NCBI GenBank assembly: GCA_030159075.1
Contig: BROG01000649.1
Location: 1-64,000 of the forward strand
DNA: 64,000 nt
DNA from: Atrina japonica
Lineage: Eukaryota; Mollusca; Bivalvia; Pterioida; Pinnidae
Direction of reading: 5' to 3'
The stretch's first letter is position 1; each line of letters starts with the position of its first letter. The position numbers and the translations under genes are program-made. Positions 1 through 21,885 of this stretch are shown here, piece by piece. The notes beneath the pieces are model-generated. The model was not told where the DNA came from. It made no database searches and saw nothing but the letters and a program-made list of their open reading frames with translations.

Positions 1-939
1 ATATCTAAATGTCAAATTAAAGGAAACCGTTTTCAACCATACACAAGGAATTCCTGAAATTATTTAAATTTACACGTTGTGAATTTAAGAATCGTGCTAT
101 GATTAATACATTTAGGTTTATTTTTTGCTTTGTATAATACCACGTTTTGTTTCGGGACATTACGCATACCGAGTTTTTATATTGGAGCTAAACTGATAAA
201 GTCTAATTGAAAGAAATTATTGATTGAGTATGGATAGCACATTTCTATTTCTCAGCTCTTCAAAAGTTAAGATGGTCATATCTTACTGTGGTGACCCTTA
301 AACTGATTTATGAATACATTTAGGTTTTTATTTGACCAGTACGATACCAAATTAAATGTTTCGGAACACCACATTTATTTCATTTTCAAGCCCAACTGAT
401 AAAGTCTTATTGACCGAAACGATCGTCTTGGGCATTTGTTTTGACTTTTTTATTGCATAATTATAACTATGGAATTATGTTGATAATATCTTAGCCATAA
501 GCTGTGTTAACCAAAAATAAATATTTCGATTTTTTCTACCTTTACAATAACAAATAATTTCTATATATTTTGTAAAAATAAGGTCAGGTCCAGTGTGGTA
601 TTCATACACAATGAGGTTGAGTTAATTGAAAAAGTGCCAATTCTGGGTTTCCCAAACAATTTTCACAATTTTTATGCCTGTGTATATCTCCTTTTTGTTA
701 TTGTATATCAATCTAAGTAGTAAAAAATTAAAAAATTAAAACAAAAAAACAAAAAAACCAAAAACAAACACAAAACTAACGCCTTTTTAATATGTATTAT
801 GCTTTTCTATAATACTGATATATTATTTTCTTACGTGTGACATTTCAACTTCCACTTTATCTACTTCACTTTGCAATATTGTAAGTTAAACTTTTCATAC
901 TGTGAATAAAGTAAATATGTTTATTTTTTATATACCAGT
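1..939. repeat. Dispersed repeat families B and C; no gene seen
   Basis: About 125-230 and 345-480 are two diverged copies of family C (core: AACTGATAAAGTCTAATTGA, then a block near GATCGTCTTGGGCAT). About 565-730 is family B (AATAAGGTCAGGTCCAGTG ... CTAAGTAGTAAAAA). Family C also occurs at 13.51-13.66, 39.43-39.59 and 52.59-52.67 kb; family B also at 13.09-13.29 and 31.96-32.15 kb. Bases 1-35 resemble the RT family read on the minus strand, but the window edge cuts it. No coding region is supported. Confidence 0.6.
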
Positions 940-1392
940 TAAGTAGTAATATCCCACAATCGCCCGCATATGGAGTTTATATTTCACAAATGATCAGATA
1001 TGCCAGGGCGTGTTCAACATATGAACATTTCAGGGGCAGAGGTAAACTACTCACTGACAAATTATTGACACAGGGATATCGAAAACCGCGTTTGATGTCA
1101 ATGTTCCGCACATTTCACGGTCGGTATAATAGTCTTGTTTCCGATTACTCTATTTCAATAAGTGAAATGTTGAGTTACCTGTTCGATGGCGGTTGTTGAG
1201 ACGTATTACCAATCATGATGAGGATTCGTTTCTCACGTATTTCATTTTAATTTGACTGTGGACAGGGAATGCTTACTCTTCCATGGCACCTGATCCCAAC
1301 TCTTGATTTCAAGAGGTCCGTGTTTGTCCATCTTTTACCAGATTTGTACCTATATCCTGGACATCCTAATGATTTATACCTTGGTATCTGAG
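940..1392 (+). mobile_element. 3' end of an RT retroelement (YIDD-type family), 5'-truncated
   Basis: The translation from about 940 carries the end of the RT ORF (YISQMIRYARACSTYEHF-like, then YRKPRLMS and FHGRYNSLV), stopping at 1199. A 3' UTR follows (GGTCCGTGTTTGTCCAT, CAGATTTGTACCTATATCC, TTTATACCTTGGTATCTGAG). The same order is seen in the copies at 11.2-13.0 kb and 45.2-46.7 kb. The RT core is missing. The family resembles Penelope-like RTs of molluscs and cnidarians; that class is from memory and not certain. Confidence 0.72.
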
Positions 1393-3989
1393 ACTTTTTA
1401 TATTGCAATAAGGAATAAAGAATTGGATTCTTTTAAATATAATAACAAAAATAATAACTATTTGTAAAAAAAACCTATATTTTGCTATTTATAAAGTAGA
1501 ACTTCTTATTAAGCAATGGTTGTTAAATTTTATCCTTTTTAGTTCACAACGGCGTCGTTGTCCGGTTGCGATGATTGAATGCGGTCAGTGTAAATGCTCC
1601 TTCTCCTCATACGTCAGCTAAACTTGACATATACAGCATAACATCAAATGATTCTTACCACAATCTTCAGAAGCTGGAGAGTAATCCTTAGTCCTGCAAT
1701 TTTATTTTTATTTGCAAAATGACTTTTTTTGTCTGTATCATGTTCCCACTTTTTTATTTACCAGGAATTTTACTAAATAGTAAGAACATGATAATCATGT
1801 GCTAACCTTGTGATGAATCCGCTTGAAAATAAAAAAGCGAGAACTTTATATTAGTAGTATTTTTAGTATTGTTGAAAAGAAGATTTGTTGGGGTCAGGTT
1901 AATTGGGGATGTGAAATACCCGTATGTTGGTGTCATGTGGTCTTTGTTATCTTTAAAGTATTCCGTGTATTTCTTTTTTTTTTCTTTGCTATAAACCTGT
2001 GTTTCATTGAGAAATCCCATGTAATTTATTTGCCAAAACCACTGTTGATACTTAGTGAGTGTATTGAACTTTTGAATGAAAATTAAACCTAAGATTCCTA
2101 AATTTCTATGTGTGCTAAAACTGGTGCATGAATATGAACAGAGATAGTCCAGTAGTCAGTAAATAGTCACGTCTGTTAAAAGAGAGTCAATTTAAACTGA
2201 GTGTACACGTTTCCATCCATTATAGTGCTTAATTTTAAAAGCGCCAAAATGAACTGTTTGATAATTTGGTATCTGTGATTTTTATATTAATTTGGTTAAA
2301 CCAGAATGGAATTTCAACAAAAAGTACCAAACCCAGAGGTCTAGTCAGCATACATTATAGCAAATTTAAAAGTTAACACTGGAATGATCCCATTCGGTAC
2401 TTCTCGGTTGCTTTTGGACATATACAACAGATGTACAACATTTCAGTGAGCGACGAGACTTAAGGCGAATTTGTTGCAAATAAATTAGATTCGGTTTTGG
2501 TTTATGGTTTACAAATAGGTTGCAAACTAATTATGAAACTAAAACTGGTTTCCTATAGCTAAACAAATAAATGGTTTAAACTACCAAAATGGGGTAGGTC
2601 ACAGAAAGAAGTAAACAGTCGCTCTGTTATGAGATTAGAAAAATAATACCAATTATACCAACAAAAAAGAGTATTAATCTTATTGCAATATTTATTAACC
2701 CTGATTATGATGTCTACGTATGCTAAAAAACAAAAGTCGCTCCAGGGTAATTTCCATATTAAATAAAAAAAACAAACATGAAAACAAGATATACAAAATG
2801 ACAATCGATAGCTGATCAATTTGGAGTCTGAATTCATCAATTCACCGTTTTGATATTGTAAAACGTCTCTCTGTCATTATGAGTGGTCAATTTTCTGCAC
2901 CAGTACATAAAATGTCCAGAAAACACATCAAAGATATCCGATACTAGTACTGGCCCATGTTGTCGTCCCCATGTAGAACAAATTCGCCGGAACATTTAAA
3001 GGAATAAATCGGCATAGCTGAACTGAACATCCGAGTGTCGCAAGAGAGTTGAAAAATTCCATATTCCTTCTAAATGCAGTACATGCATGTACTACGGCAG
3101 TGAGGGACTTTGTATTTCCACTCTATATTTCATATAAGCCGACATTTGGATTAAAAAAAAATCCGACAAAAGTATTTCCTATTCAATTTCTACAGAATTT
3201 CACCATTAAGTCTTTTTTCTATGTTTGTGTTGTCATAACTTTCCATTCGAGGGGAAATATTAAATGTCTCTTAAAGCAGCATTAGCGATGGGTTAAGGCG
3301 TGATTTTTTCTTTAAGTGATAATATATCGTTATATAAAGATATAAAGTTCTCATTAATTACACTTGCACATATTGGTTTGTTTAAAAGTATAACGAATGT
3401 TAAAATGATAAATAGTATTAGTGGGCATTGACCAAAAAAAAACAAAAAAAAACCAAATGGTATTGTGGGCAATATTCATAACGACCTCACATCGGACAGT
3501 TCGTAGACATGCGTAGAAGTTATTTTCATCCTAATGGGATAAAATTTATTTCAAGTGAATCCACTCTACCCGAATTTAGTAATTTTATTCATCTCTTCGA
3601 AGAAAACAAAATAAAACGCTAAAATAGCCCGATTACTTCGGATCTTCAGAAATATGGAAATCGGCACTTTATGTGGTTGAATCGGCACTTGGAAATAATC
3701 GTTTGCGCATGTGTTGATATTAATTCGGAACTTGAAAATGTTCATAATGGCACCCATGAAGATTGGTCAATGGGTTCTAAAAATAATTTTATGAGCAAAT
3801 TAAAGTTAAAAATTTGCATTATTGAATTAACTTACATTTCATATATTTTTTTAAGTTTAAGCTATTATTGCTAATTGTTGTTAAAACTTTATATCAGCAA
3901 ACAGTCGTTCGGATGTAATGGAAAGAACTAAAAGGAATCTAAATAAAATGATTGTGTAATTAAAGAGATAATAACGAAAATGTGGTTTC
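1393..3989. other. AT-rich intergenic stretch, nothing recognised
   Basis: Only short AT-rich ORFs without familiar motifs. A short piece near 1735-1795 (CATGTTCCCACTTTTT ... GAACATGATAAT) resembles the repeats at 53.62-53.83 kb. No splice-supported exon was recognised. Confidence 0.5.
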
Positions 3990-4024
3990 ATTCTACCTAG
4001 CAATTCAAAGAAAAAAATATAAGA

Positions 4025-4066
<42 letters not shown>

Positions 4067-4395
4067 ACGTTTTAGTACACTACTAAAAATCTGAATTCGA
4101 ATTATACATAAACATGTACTACATAATGCATAATTTATATAAATGTTATCATAGTGTCGGTAATAAAATTAATTGAAAGAAAAAAAATATAAGAATACAC
4201 ACACACACACACATTTTAGTAGACTGCCCCATTCTACCTGGCAATTCAAAGAAAAAATATAAGAACGCACACGCGCACACACACGCATTTTAGTAGACTA
4301 CTAAATATCTAAATTCGTATTATTCATATACATGTACTACACAATGCATTTATATAAATGTTATCATAGTGTCGATTATAAAATTACTTGAAAGC
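3990..4395. repeat. Two diverged tandem copies of about 200 bp around (AC)n microsatellites
   Basis: CAATTCAAAGAAAAAA(T)ATAAGAA, then an AC tract, then TTTTAGTA(G)AC(T)ACTAAA and TTATATAAATGTTATCATAG occur at about 4000-4180 and again at 4238-4390. A shorter third AC tract lies between them. Confidence 0.75.
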
Positions 4396-4534
4396 AATTG
4401 CCGAAATCACTTGCACTTTTCGAAATTATTTGATACTAAAACACCATAAAAGACAATATAATATAGAATTATGGATTCTGTTTTATAGTACCGATGTAAC
4501 TAGGTGTCAATATGCATAATCTCACTGAGGTGCC

Positions 4535-4824
4535 GAGAGAGCCGTCGTGGCTCCACGGTAGAGTGCTCGATTCGCAACCGGAGGGTCGCGGGTTTGGAAT
4601 CTCGGCGGAGGCGACTGGCTTTTCCTATCATTTGGGTTAGGCATTAAAAACCGAGGTCCCGTTTCACAGTAGGTATCGGCACGATAAATAACCCTCACTG
4701 CTCAGTGGCCGTAAGTGTCGAGCATAGGCCAAATTTTGAAGCCCTTCACCGGTATTTGGTGACGTCTCCATATGAGTGAAAGATTCTCGAGTGGCACGTT
4801 AAACAACAATACAACAACAACAAC
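4535..4824 (+). mobile_element. tRNA-derived SINE, bivalve type
   Basis: A tRNA-like head with A box (TGGCTCCACGGTAGAGTG) and degraded B box (GGGTTTGGAATC) at 4541-4610. The body (GGTCCCGTTTCACAGTAGG, AACCCTCACTGCTCAGTGGC, CCTTCACCGGTATTTGGTG, GACGTCTCCATATGAGTGA) is well known from bivalve genomes. The tail is (CAA)n. No ORF is expected. Confidence 0.85.
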
Positions 4825-7391
4825 TGAGATGTAGAAATCACTACTGTTCGTGCAGCTCACTTCGAAAATAGGAATACCTAACTTAAATTTTAAACTTTGA
4901 ATCATTGACTGAATAAACGTCTCATATCTTACCGGAGTTGTTGAATAACTTCTACATAATACAAATGTCATGGAAATGGGCGTTTCAATGTTAAAAATGT
5001 CTCGCGCCGGACCGGGTTTTGTCCTGTGCTTACTATGACGTCATTAGTCAGCGGTTCCGAATATTCCCAGGTCTATCAAATGTACACGGGAAATACTCTT
5101 GAACAAATAAAAAGAAAATTACCGATGTAGTAGTTATATAAACATATTCATTCTCAATATTTAAATATCATTGAATTGAAGTATTATTAGTAGCACCAAA
5201 GTTATAGTTTTACTGAAAAGGCAACGTACACACATGCTCAATACGACCGTTTATGTCAATATCTTTATCTTTGAGAAAGAAAATAGTGGTATCATAAAAG
5301 GCGAAATAATAAACCTAAATGTATTTTAAGAGTACCCACTCTTAAAAAAATGACAATCTTAGCTTTTGAGAAATTTAGAATTTAATTAGAACAATCCCAG
5401 CGAAATATTACTTTAGTATGAAATAACTCAATATGATGCAAGGACATTTAAATTTGTATATAACTGCTGCATACACATCCTCCACATTTTTATCATGGAA
5501 TGCCACCAATAGTATGACGTCAATGTTTTAAACATGAACGTTAGTATCTTGACATACAAAATCTGATATGTGATATCAAAATATGGTAGTGCAAAAGTAT
5601 TCTTCTGTTGACTGTTGGGTAAGGTTTGTCATTCAGTCGGTCTAGGTCTTTGTCTTGGTACGATTCGTCTTGGGTGCGAGTTTTCCTTGTAACTTCATTC
5701 AACCAGCAAATCTCTTGTACATCTACGAAGATGATCGGAAAGTAATCAGAGGCCATTTCTTGTTTCAGTTTCCGTGTAAACATAAAAAATATTGATGATT
5801 TTTTGGCATCTGCATTCTGTTTTCGATGGTAAATCGTATTGTCAGGTGATTATTTTGGTATACAATCGTTTCATGATTATAACTCACTTTCCGAAAAAAC
5901 ATTCCTAAATTAGCCTAATGGTGCTTTAAATAGCTAGGAAATGGTGATATAAAAATTAATTTTCTATTAAAATTGCTAAATCTTGAAAACTGCAAATTTG
6001 TACATTTTGAGCAAATACACAATTAAATGTTAGATATTTGGAATTTAATGGAAAAATTTATCAAAGTTGCTTAAGAAATAATCCAAAGAATGGTTTAGAC
6101 ATTGAGAATTTATATGAAATACTTAGACTAAGGAAAATAAATTAAAATGAACTCACTCTTGTAGCAATTCTGTAGAATACATTGTATTAGTGTGTTACAA
6201 AAGAGATCACGCGATTATGCAGATCATGCAGATAATATTAAATATTTCATCTCATATACATCATTAAGAGATCACCTGTGGTTAAAATGACAAAATTAAT
6301 GGCAAGGAGGCACGTGCGATTCGGAGACGGAACCATACGTAGTCTGTGGTTATTAAATATCAATTGAATGCGATAAAACAATTATTTTATGTAAATTATA
6401 ATGACCGCGATTTGCCGGCGTTGCTTTGGCTTCTACAAATACTTAAACATGGAAAAGGTCCTACAAAAAAAGGTGTTTGACCTGGATGTCAATTACATAT
6501 TATGATTACGTCAGTGAAATACTGTATTGCAATACAGTATATTTTCATGCCCGAACAATTATGTTTAAGGGTTTAAATCAGGTTAAATGTCAGTAATTTC
6601 GTATTCAGAGACATTTGTATTGCATGAAATGTTTTACAGTTGATTCATCTACAGCTTATATTGCTTGAAGTATACAGAGAAGCTATCAATGTATATGATA
6701 ACATAATACTAACATTCCATAAATAGAATAAACGTAACTATGACAACTTATTGTTTAAATCCTGTTTTATTTTTCATCTATTTACACCCGGTGAGTATTT
6801 GATAGGTACATCCTCTCATATAGTTTGTATCTTGCTCGCGTTTTAAGTTAAATAAAAATGACAAATAAAGCATGCATAATTGACTATTGAAAAAAAACAA
6901 TACAAATAACATTACAGATATACGAATGTAACTCAAAACAATATTCTTTTTTCGAAACACTAACACTACCTTGGGATGTAAGGGGGGATGGTTTACACGA
7001 ATGAAGTTTACGTAAATGCATAACGGACTAATCCTGGTTTGGTCTTAATTCAAGCTGAAATACTTTACATTGAACAAACCAAAACAGATCGAACACTTTC
7101 ATTACAATGCAGTTATGTTAAAAGCTTACACACAAGGGGGTATAAAACACACATCACTTCGCATTTTTACATGTTACTATGCAGGAAAAGATAATATATC
7201 ACATATATAGCTTTGATACAGCCCATTATTAGGAATATTGCAATGTTTCCCGTGCCCGAAACTACTTCTACGATTCTTAGTGAAAATAATATTTACATGT
7301 GCTTGAATATATTACAAAAACAAAATAGTCTGCAATTGTGTGTATACGATATATCATTGAAAGAAAAAATATGGTTTTGAAGAGCTTATCA
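4825..7391. other. Intergenic stretch, nothing recognised
   Basis: AT-rich with no recognisable exon. A partial family C piece (GTGGTATCATAAAAGGCGAA) lies near 5287-5320. The short ORFs have no familiar motif. Confidence 0.45.
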
Positions 7392-7397
7392 TTTATT
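7392..7397 (-). terminator. AATAAA poly(A) signal after the ependymin-related gene
   Basis: An AATAAA hexamer on the minus strand about 125 bases past the stop codon. Position and strand suit the gene; use is inferred. Confidence 0.5.
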
Positions 7398-7520
7398 ATT
7401 TAACTGGCCCACTATTATGTATTAAAGTCATATAAGTTTAAAATGTATGATTACATTAGTCCAATTTCCTGTGAGAAGTTTCTAGTAGCCACCATGTTTT
7501 TATCATAATAATTAATAAAA

Positions 7521-15395
<7,875 letters not shown>

Positions 15396-15622
15396 TTGGC
15401 CTCCGTCGATGTTATTGTTAAGAGGGATTGAGGACTTACATGGATGGCTATTTATTTTATTGTAGCACACGTGATTGTAATAATTTGTAACCTTTGATTA
15501 ACCACATGATTTTAATATATAGTTAGGTAAGGCAAAGGCAAAACTTATCTAATCGTTGGTTTCATGTTGGTTGGCTACTATGAGTACGAACCGGAGAAGA
15601 TAATCGATAACTCTCGTTGTCG

Positions 15623-15715
<93 letters not shown>

Positions 15716-15759
15716 GTATATTTGATCATATGTATCTTGCGCAGAGAGAGAGAGAGACT

Positions 15760-18020
15760 ACTTCACTACGTCAGGAATTTTTATCATCTCCCTTTGTGAG
15801 ACAGACTCATCGTCGTAATCACTAATGATTTCCATTCTGTCACTCAATCAGTGATTATTAATTTCCTCCTCATTAAAATCAATGTCAGTAACATTTTTAG
15901 AGATGTTCATCAATAGGTTAAACTGTAACAGTTATATCGGGACCGTAAACAAAGAATTAATCATCTCTTTATTTAAGTAGACTTGATTAAACTTGCTAAC
16001 TGTTGCCACTTGTTTTATCACTGATTATGTCCCGTCAAACTCAGATATCATACTTTACAGTAATACAACTATACGACATTTAAATTGCATATTGTTGTGA
16101 TCACTTCATAATCTTGTACAAACAAGTCAATCTGTTCAACTACTTCTTGAGAGGATATTCTTCATTTTTCAAATACGGTATATAATAACAACATTCAAGA
16201 TGCATAACGGGACATAAGATAATTATGGAACACACGCGTGATCATACATACATACTTACATACATACATACGTACGTACGTACGTACATACGTACATACA
16301 TACATACATACATACATACATACATAGACTACTTATGCTTCGCGTTAGAACATTAGCCGCCTTTTTGAATGTCGAAGGTATGAACAGGAATATGAACTGA
16401 ACTGTCCACTAGTTAGTCCATCGCTCTATCACTAGATCAATGCGAGCGGTATAGAAATATAAAAATCTAAGATGGACTGGCATTAAAGAAAATGTGTCCT
16501 ATTTGTTGAAACGATGCTTCATTATGTAACGTTCAATATCGTGTGATATTGCCCGATGCCCTTAAGATAGCCGGGCAGAGTAACATTTTGCTTATCACAT
16601 GGATGGTTTTTCTCACTTTTCGGATATGACAAGCTTCACGGGAAAGGCGTTTTATTCTGCATTGAGTAGTCGTGAGTTTGATGACAAGAAGGAACGACTA
16701 CTCTTGCCAATGTAATTAATTATGATATATTACGTAGAACTCGTTCACTTCAAGAAAGGGGTCACGAGACTCCATCACGCCAGGTTATATGTATTTTACT
16801 ATATTTATTTTAAACAAAGTAAAACTTTTTACTAGGACATAGAAGTTGTCGTTCCTATATATATTAATACATCTTTTTCTAACACATGCATACCTTATGC
16901 GGTCTTCGAAATTCAATTTGAATAGGTGAACTGAAGTGAGTTTCTTCATCAATATACATGTATATTGTGTTCAATTTATCTTTGATACCAGCTTCGTTGA
17001 AGGTTGCGATATCTTTTGACGAAATTTTGCAATTTGATTTACAGTAATAGAACAAGTGTTGTGTAAAGCATATGCAGGGGTGAACGGAACAAACAATCGT
17101 AAACAAATTGTAAAATAATTTATATATTAGTTTTGTGATGTAAGCAGAATGACAGGGTGGGGAAGTTTTAGCGCTACTTTTTAATTAGCGCAATGACTTG
17201 AGGGCGACAGAATACCACTAAAATAAGTACACGCACAGTATCTGCATTTTGTGGCTTTATCTTTGTTGCAACATTTTACACCTTGCCTGTTATTTGTGTA
17301 TTTTGTCCTTGTACAGATACCAAAGTGTTAACTGTTGGGAAGTCCATAAGACGATACCTCGAAGTCTACGGAACCACCGAAAAAGTTCGTGATTTCTAGA
17401 GTTCCAGGTTTCGAGAGTTCCGGAAATCGACCTATCTAAGTTCTTAATACGACACAAAATAAGGTGTGTTGTGTTTTCTTAATTCGCTTGCATTTTGAAT
17501 TTTGTCACCAACAATTCCCGTACATAGTTTTAAACATAAAAGCGTGTAAATACGTTATATTTATGATGTACATGACTAAGTCCTATAATGCTGCGTTATC
17601 CTACAGTACCGCTTGATCTAAAAGTTAAAATGACTTACACTCGAAATCGTACTCTATGACGCGTCTTTATACAGTTTTTCTGTTTTGATTGATCTTAATT
17701 AATTATCAAGCCTGTCAGTAACATCTCGATTTGATCTTCTCTTACCCGGTTATCAAAACACCTTTTGTTTAATCTTCCAGATAAGGATCCCGATGTCCGT
17801 TTGCCTTACGGCATTGACGTTTTATAAATTCACCGATAATTACTCGAACTTCAAGGTTTTGGGAGTGAAATATAAAGGAATATACAAATCGGGACTTTGA
17901 ATTGACTTCGAGGTTTCACGGTTTCGATGTTCGAGAGATCGAGAGTTAATTTACTTGAATAATGAATGGGGAAATCGGGATCTGTACGAAACTTCGAGGT
18001 TTCGACGTTCGTGCCATCGA
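15760..18020. other. Intergenic stretch; microsatellite at 16243-16326; no gene recognised
   Basis: Contains a (TACA/TACG)n tetranucleotide tract at 16243-16326. The 17.33-18.02 kb part has several diverged TTCGAGGTTTCACGG/TTCGAGAGTTCCGG phrases, an old local repeat. A short minus-strand ORF at 16879-17106 ends at a plausible donor (AAG/gtatgc), but no domain is recognised. Confidence 0.45.
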
Positions 18021-18026
18021 GTCGCC

Positions 18027-18064
18027 TATCTATCTATCTATCTATCTATCTAGCTAGCTAGCTA
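18027..18064. repeat. (CTAT)n/(CTAG)n microsatellite
   Basis: Six to seven CTAT units followed by CTAG units. Confidence 0.9.
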
Positions 18065-18129
18065 GCGAATATTTTACCAACAGGGAAACACAGAGATCAC
18101 GTGAAATGGGGGAGTAAACATCTCTTATA

Positions 18130-19100
18130 TATAAAGTTTGTCATCTGCTGATTTTAGTATTTCACGTTCTGATAATGGTACATTCAGTTCTCCTTTTGTC
18201 AAAATGAAATATTTACATACGATGCAATTCCCTTCATTGCAAGTATATAGAGCGATATATTGTATATTCTGTATATGCAGTCGCGTGCCCCGAGTATTAA
18301 CCGCTTTACTTTTCAGCGTAAGAGTACATGAACGATTCAATAAAGAATAGAATATCACATGTTTATTTCTTATATATTTAATCTTAAAAGCCATACATTA
18401 GGCCTACCACAAAACAAATAAAAATCACAGAAAGAAATTGGAAACACGAGACTACATCTGTAGCACATTGTACAGCCTACAGGCCCATATCGCGATATAT
18501 CTACTATCTAGGCCTAGGTGATGTTATGACCAGAACCACAGACCACAGTCTGGCACAGAAATGAAAGTTCGCTTCGTAGTTACAAAGGGTGTAAGGCATC
18601 TCTTGATAAACAAGTCTATTTGTTTGCCTTCATCGGGTATTCCTATCAGAAACAATTCGTCACCCGCATCGTGTGAAATTAGGTCGTGTGAAATAGGCCT
18701 ACTTACGTAGGTTACGTACCAATCAGTCATCATGGTTCCCAGCTGATTTTCCATATCACTAATTTCTTTCAAAATGATATGAAAATAAGAAAATAATCCT
18801 TAATTCCATTTAGTATTTCCGGACAGAAAAGGGAAACTCCTTCTCGTCTCACACAGCTGTTTAGCTGTTACGTCATATGAAAAAACTCCTACCGCAAAGC
18901 CAATTACATAGAATGAATTTCGTAATCAGCTGACTACAGATTCACAGAAAATGGTAATATATATATAAATATAAGATTTGTTTTTCATTTTTTGGAATGC
19001 ATCGAGTATAAATGCATTGGATTATGGAATGCACAGAATTTTTTCCCATAATATATTGCATTTATACTCGATGCATTCCAAAAAATGAAAAACAATCCTT
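18130..19100 (-). mobile_element. Foldback-ended dispersed element, copy 1
   Basis: Shares a block order, in inverted orientation, with 36248-36955: a TTCATTGCAAGTATATAGAG block, a TATTTCCGGACAGAAAA(G) block, GCTGTTTAGCTGTTACGTC, and a terminal hairpin. The hairpin at 18975-19099 has two arms of about 50 bases (TTTTTGGAATGCATCGAGTA and its complement) and a short spacer. Copy 1 keeps an internal part that copy 2 lacks, including an 82-codon minus-strand ORF at 18524-18772 (start MKEISDMENQLGTMMTDWYV) of unknown function. No transposase was recognised, so a non-autonomous DNA element is the best reading. Confidence 0.7.
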
Positions 19101-19739
19101 AATTATAATCAAAGCGGAAATAAAGCCAATAAAAGAGACCAATGGGGAAATCCACATCTGTAGTGTTTCTGCTTCCACAATATTGTTCGGTTTCTCTGGC
19201 TTTAGAAAGGATAATACTGATCCATTTGATGTAGTTCCTCAATAAAGATTTTCTTTGTGTTACATAATCTCCGATTGATTATGTAATAATAACTCAGAAC
19301 ACCTTGATAAAATGATAAGAAATAAATATTTTATGTTTGCATTGACATATCCAACAAAAACGACGGAAATACATTGCATTGTTTTTGGGCATTGTGTCAC
19401 GTCTGTAACTTTGTATTCTAATTAGTGCAAAATCATATATATTATTGACAACAATGTAAAGAACGGACTTTGAATAGAGACTCTTTACCAAACAAATTCC
19501 TTTGTATACTTACACTGTCATATTCTTTAGTTTCTTTAATATATTGACCAGATTTGTATCTGTATCTTGATATCCTGAAGATTTATACTTTGGTATACGA
19601 GATACTAATATTATAATGTTATATTCTCTTGTTTTAATATGAGTTAAATATGTTTTCCTGTTATCTTTTTCCTTTTCAAATATCAATAATTACAGAGTAT
19701 ACTTATCGTTTTCTCACTACAAACATTGGTATATATATA

Positions 19740-19804
<65 letters not shown>

Positions 19805-20170
19805 GTCAAATTTAAGACAAAATAAATACAGTTACAGGAGACGTTGCATGATTAACAAAGTAAAATAGATATCACAAATAACCATGAGTACACACAGATA
19901 GAAATTAAGGATTCAACGGAAGATAGTTGGAAAGTGTTATGACGCGACATCCTTTGACAAATGTTTGACAAAATGACAGTCCTGGGCCGAACCACAACAC
20001 ATGAGAATTGTGAGAAAATATTAAACGGTAATTTTAACCTGTCAGGTGACAGGGATAATCAGCGTAATAACAGAGCATTCAAAATCACAGTTATTGGCTT
20101 ACCTAGAAAATGATCGTGTAGATACAAAATATGACAGGATTGGTCTCGGATTTCTACATCACAGCTTGAG

Positions 20171-20230
<60 letters not shown>

Positions 20231-20507
20231 AATAACAGGTAGCAGGATTTGACCACCTTGATCACACGATTAAGAACATTAAATAACTCGTGCTTGAATT
20301 AACTTGTCATACAATAAAGAAAGAGTGAGCAAACGAACATTTATTTTCATAATTTAAAACCTACTCAATTTATCGAAACATACAATATCATGTACCAGAT
20401 ATATCATTTTTCGTATTTAATACTGATTATAAATACAACTTTATATTTAACACCCACCTCCCAACTGCTCCAGGTCTGATAATAAAGTGAAATGTTATTT
20501 TTTTTCC

Positions 20508-20538
<31 letters not shown>

Positions 20539-21690
20539 CGGACGCCCGTGTTCTTTGTATATCTAAGATGTATAAAACACTCATGGAGGCCGGATGTGTT
20601 AGCTTGTCTTTACGTTTCTCAGATTTACAAGTATCACCAGTCACACCAACATATCTAAATTAATAAAATAAAACTTCATGATTTTAACACTTCTATTTTT
20701 GTTAAAACACTTGTACTATTGAGTTTCTCGTGGTTATTTAACAGTGACTAGTTTTCTACTTTCCTACACACTGTACAATGGACATCAAAATATCGCTGAA
20801 TAATGTTCTTGTAAATCTCCATCATCGTATCCGGTATAATTGTCTTTTGTTTCGTTTTAAGCACTTGAAAATAACTCCAACAACTTATCCTGCTGCCCTC
20901 TCTGGTTAATGGTATAATTACCATTGATCACATGATCAACATCATGTAATCGCTTCCTGGTTGGGAAGTTTTTTGCTTGTTTCTGTTGTAGTGTAACGGC
21001 CCTGGCTACAAAACAAATATGCAATGAAGATTGTGGATAGACTCCCCGTTTTCATATTTGTGCATGTTTGGATAGTTGGTATAGCGGAAGGAGTGAGTAA
21101 GTAATCATAGTTATTTAATTACCTCCTTTAAAATATTTTTCTGTGTATTTTATTTCCTATGTAATTTGTTGATTCCTAATATCGTTAGAATATTAACTAA
21201 TATACATACTCTAGCCCTGACGCCGTTTTACGAAAGGTAATAAGTCTTAGACCTGGTCATAGGACCACACTTACCACTTTTTAGCATTTTACAAATAATT
21301 GGGACCAAATCAGGTCAGGGCAGTGCGAGTGTTCGTAGACCAAACTTATGTTTTACGTGTCGTATGTTATGTATGCAAATGGTACAGGTAAAAGTATTCA
21401 TAAATTATCAATATCTTATTTGAAAATAGGCGAATATACCCAAGACCTGACAAAGAGTAGCGTAGATAAAACGGTCCTAAGCTTTGTCATAAGATAAAAA
21501 AAAACTTTATACTTACGTCTTGGGGCTTCGGATTTAACAAACCTGTCCCTGATGAAGGGATATAAAAAGGTTCTGAAGGTCTAAGTATATGAGGAATATA
21601 ACTAATGACCTAACACTATTATGATAGTTTCAAGCGGTGCATATCAATACCTGCAAAATCCATCATTATTCAAATACTGGACTGTTACAC
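19101..21690. repeat. Intergenic stretch with microsatellites and a solo RT 3' end
   Basis: 19540-19605 reads CAGATTTGTATCTGTATC ... TTTATACTTTGGTATACGAG, a short solo 3' end of the RT family. (AG)n lies at 19743-19801, (CT)n at 20174-20228 and (TG)n(CG)n at 20509-20540. No gene recognised. Confidence 0.7.
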
Positions 21691-21699
21691 ATATAGGAG

Positions 21700-21885
21700 C
21701 ATAGGCGTCGGAACCGGGGGGGGGGGGGGGGAGGCTAGGGGGGTTAGCCCCCCCACTTTTTTGCAAAGATAGACATAGTTGTTGAAAATTGGGGCTTAGC
21801 CCCCAGACGTTTCTGGCGTGTGTATGTGTTCTAAGTTGGTTTAGCCCCTCCCCCCAACACTTTCAATTTGCTTCCGACGCCTATG
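21700..21885. mobile_element. 186-bp MITE with 15-bp TIRs and AGGAG target duplication
   Basis: The ends are CATAGGCGTCGGAA and its complement TTCCGACGCCTATG, and AGGAG flanks both sides (21695-21699 and 21886-21890). The interior holds a poly-G run, then GGGGGTTAGCCCCCCC and GGGGCTTAGCCCCC palindromes. It cannot code for a protein. Confidence 0.85.

Noticed and set aside
1..35. RT retroelement on the minus strand at the window start
   Set aside because: Only about 30 bases resemble the family (text around SFNLTFRY); too short to call.
16879..17106. Minus-strand ORF as an exon of a second host gene
   Set aside because: Ends at a fair donor, but no acceptor of quality, no domain and no companion exon.
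18524..18772. 82-codon ORF as a transposase
   Set aside because: Too short, with no DDE or helix-turn-helix motif seen; kept only as part of the foldback element.
19650..20265. Arg-Glu and Ser-Leu repeat ORFs across (AG)n/(CT)n tracts, likewise at 34608-34883
   Set aside because: Pure microsatellite translations without unique coding sequence.
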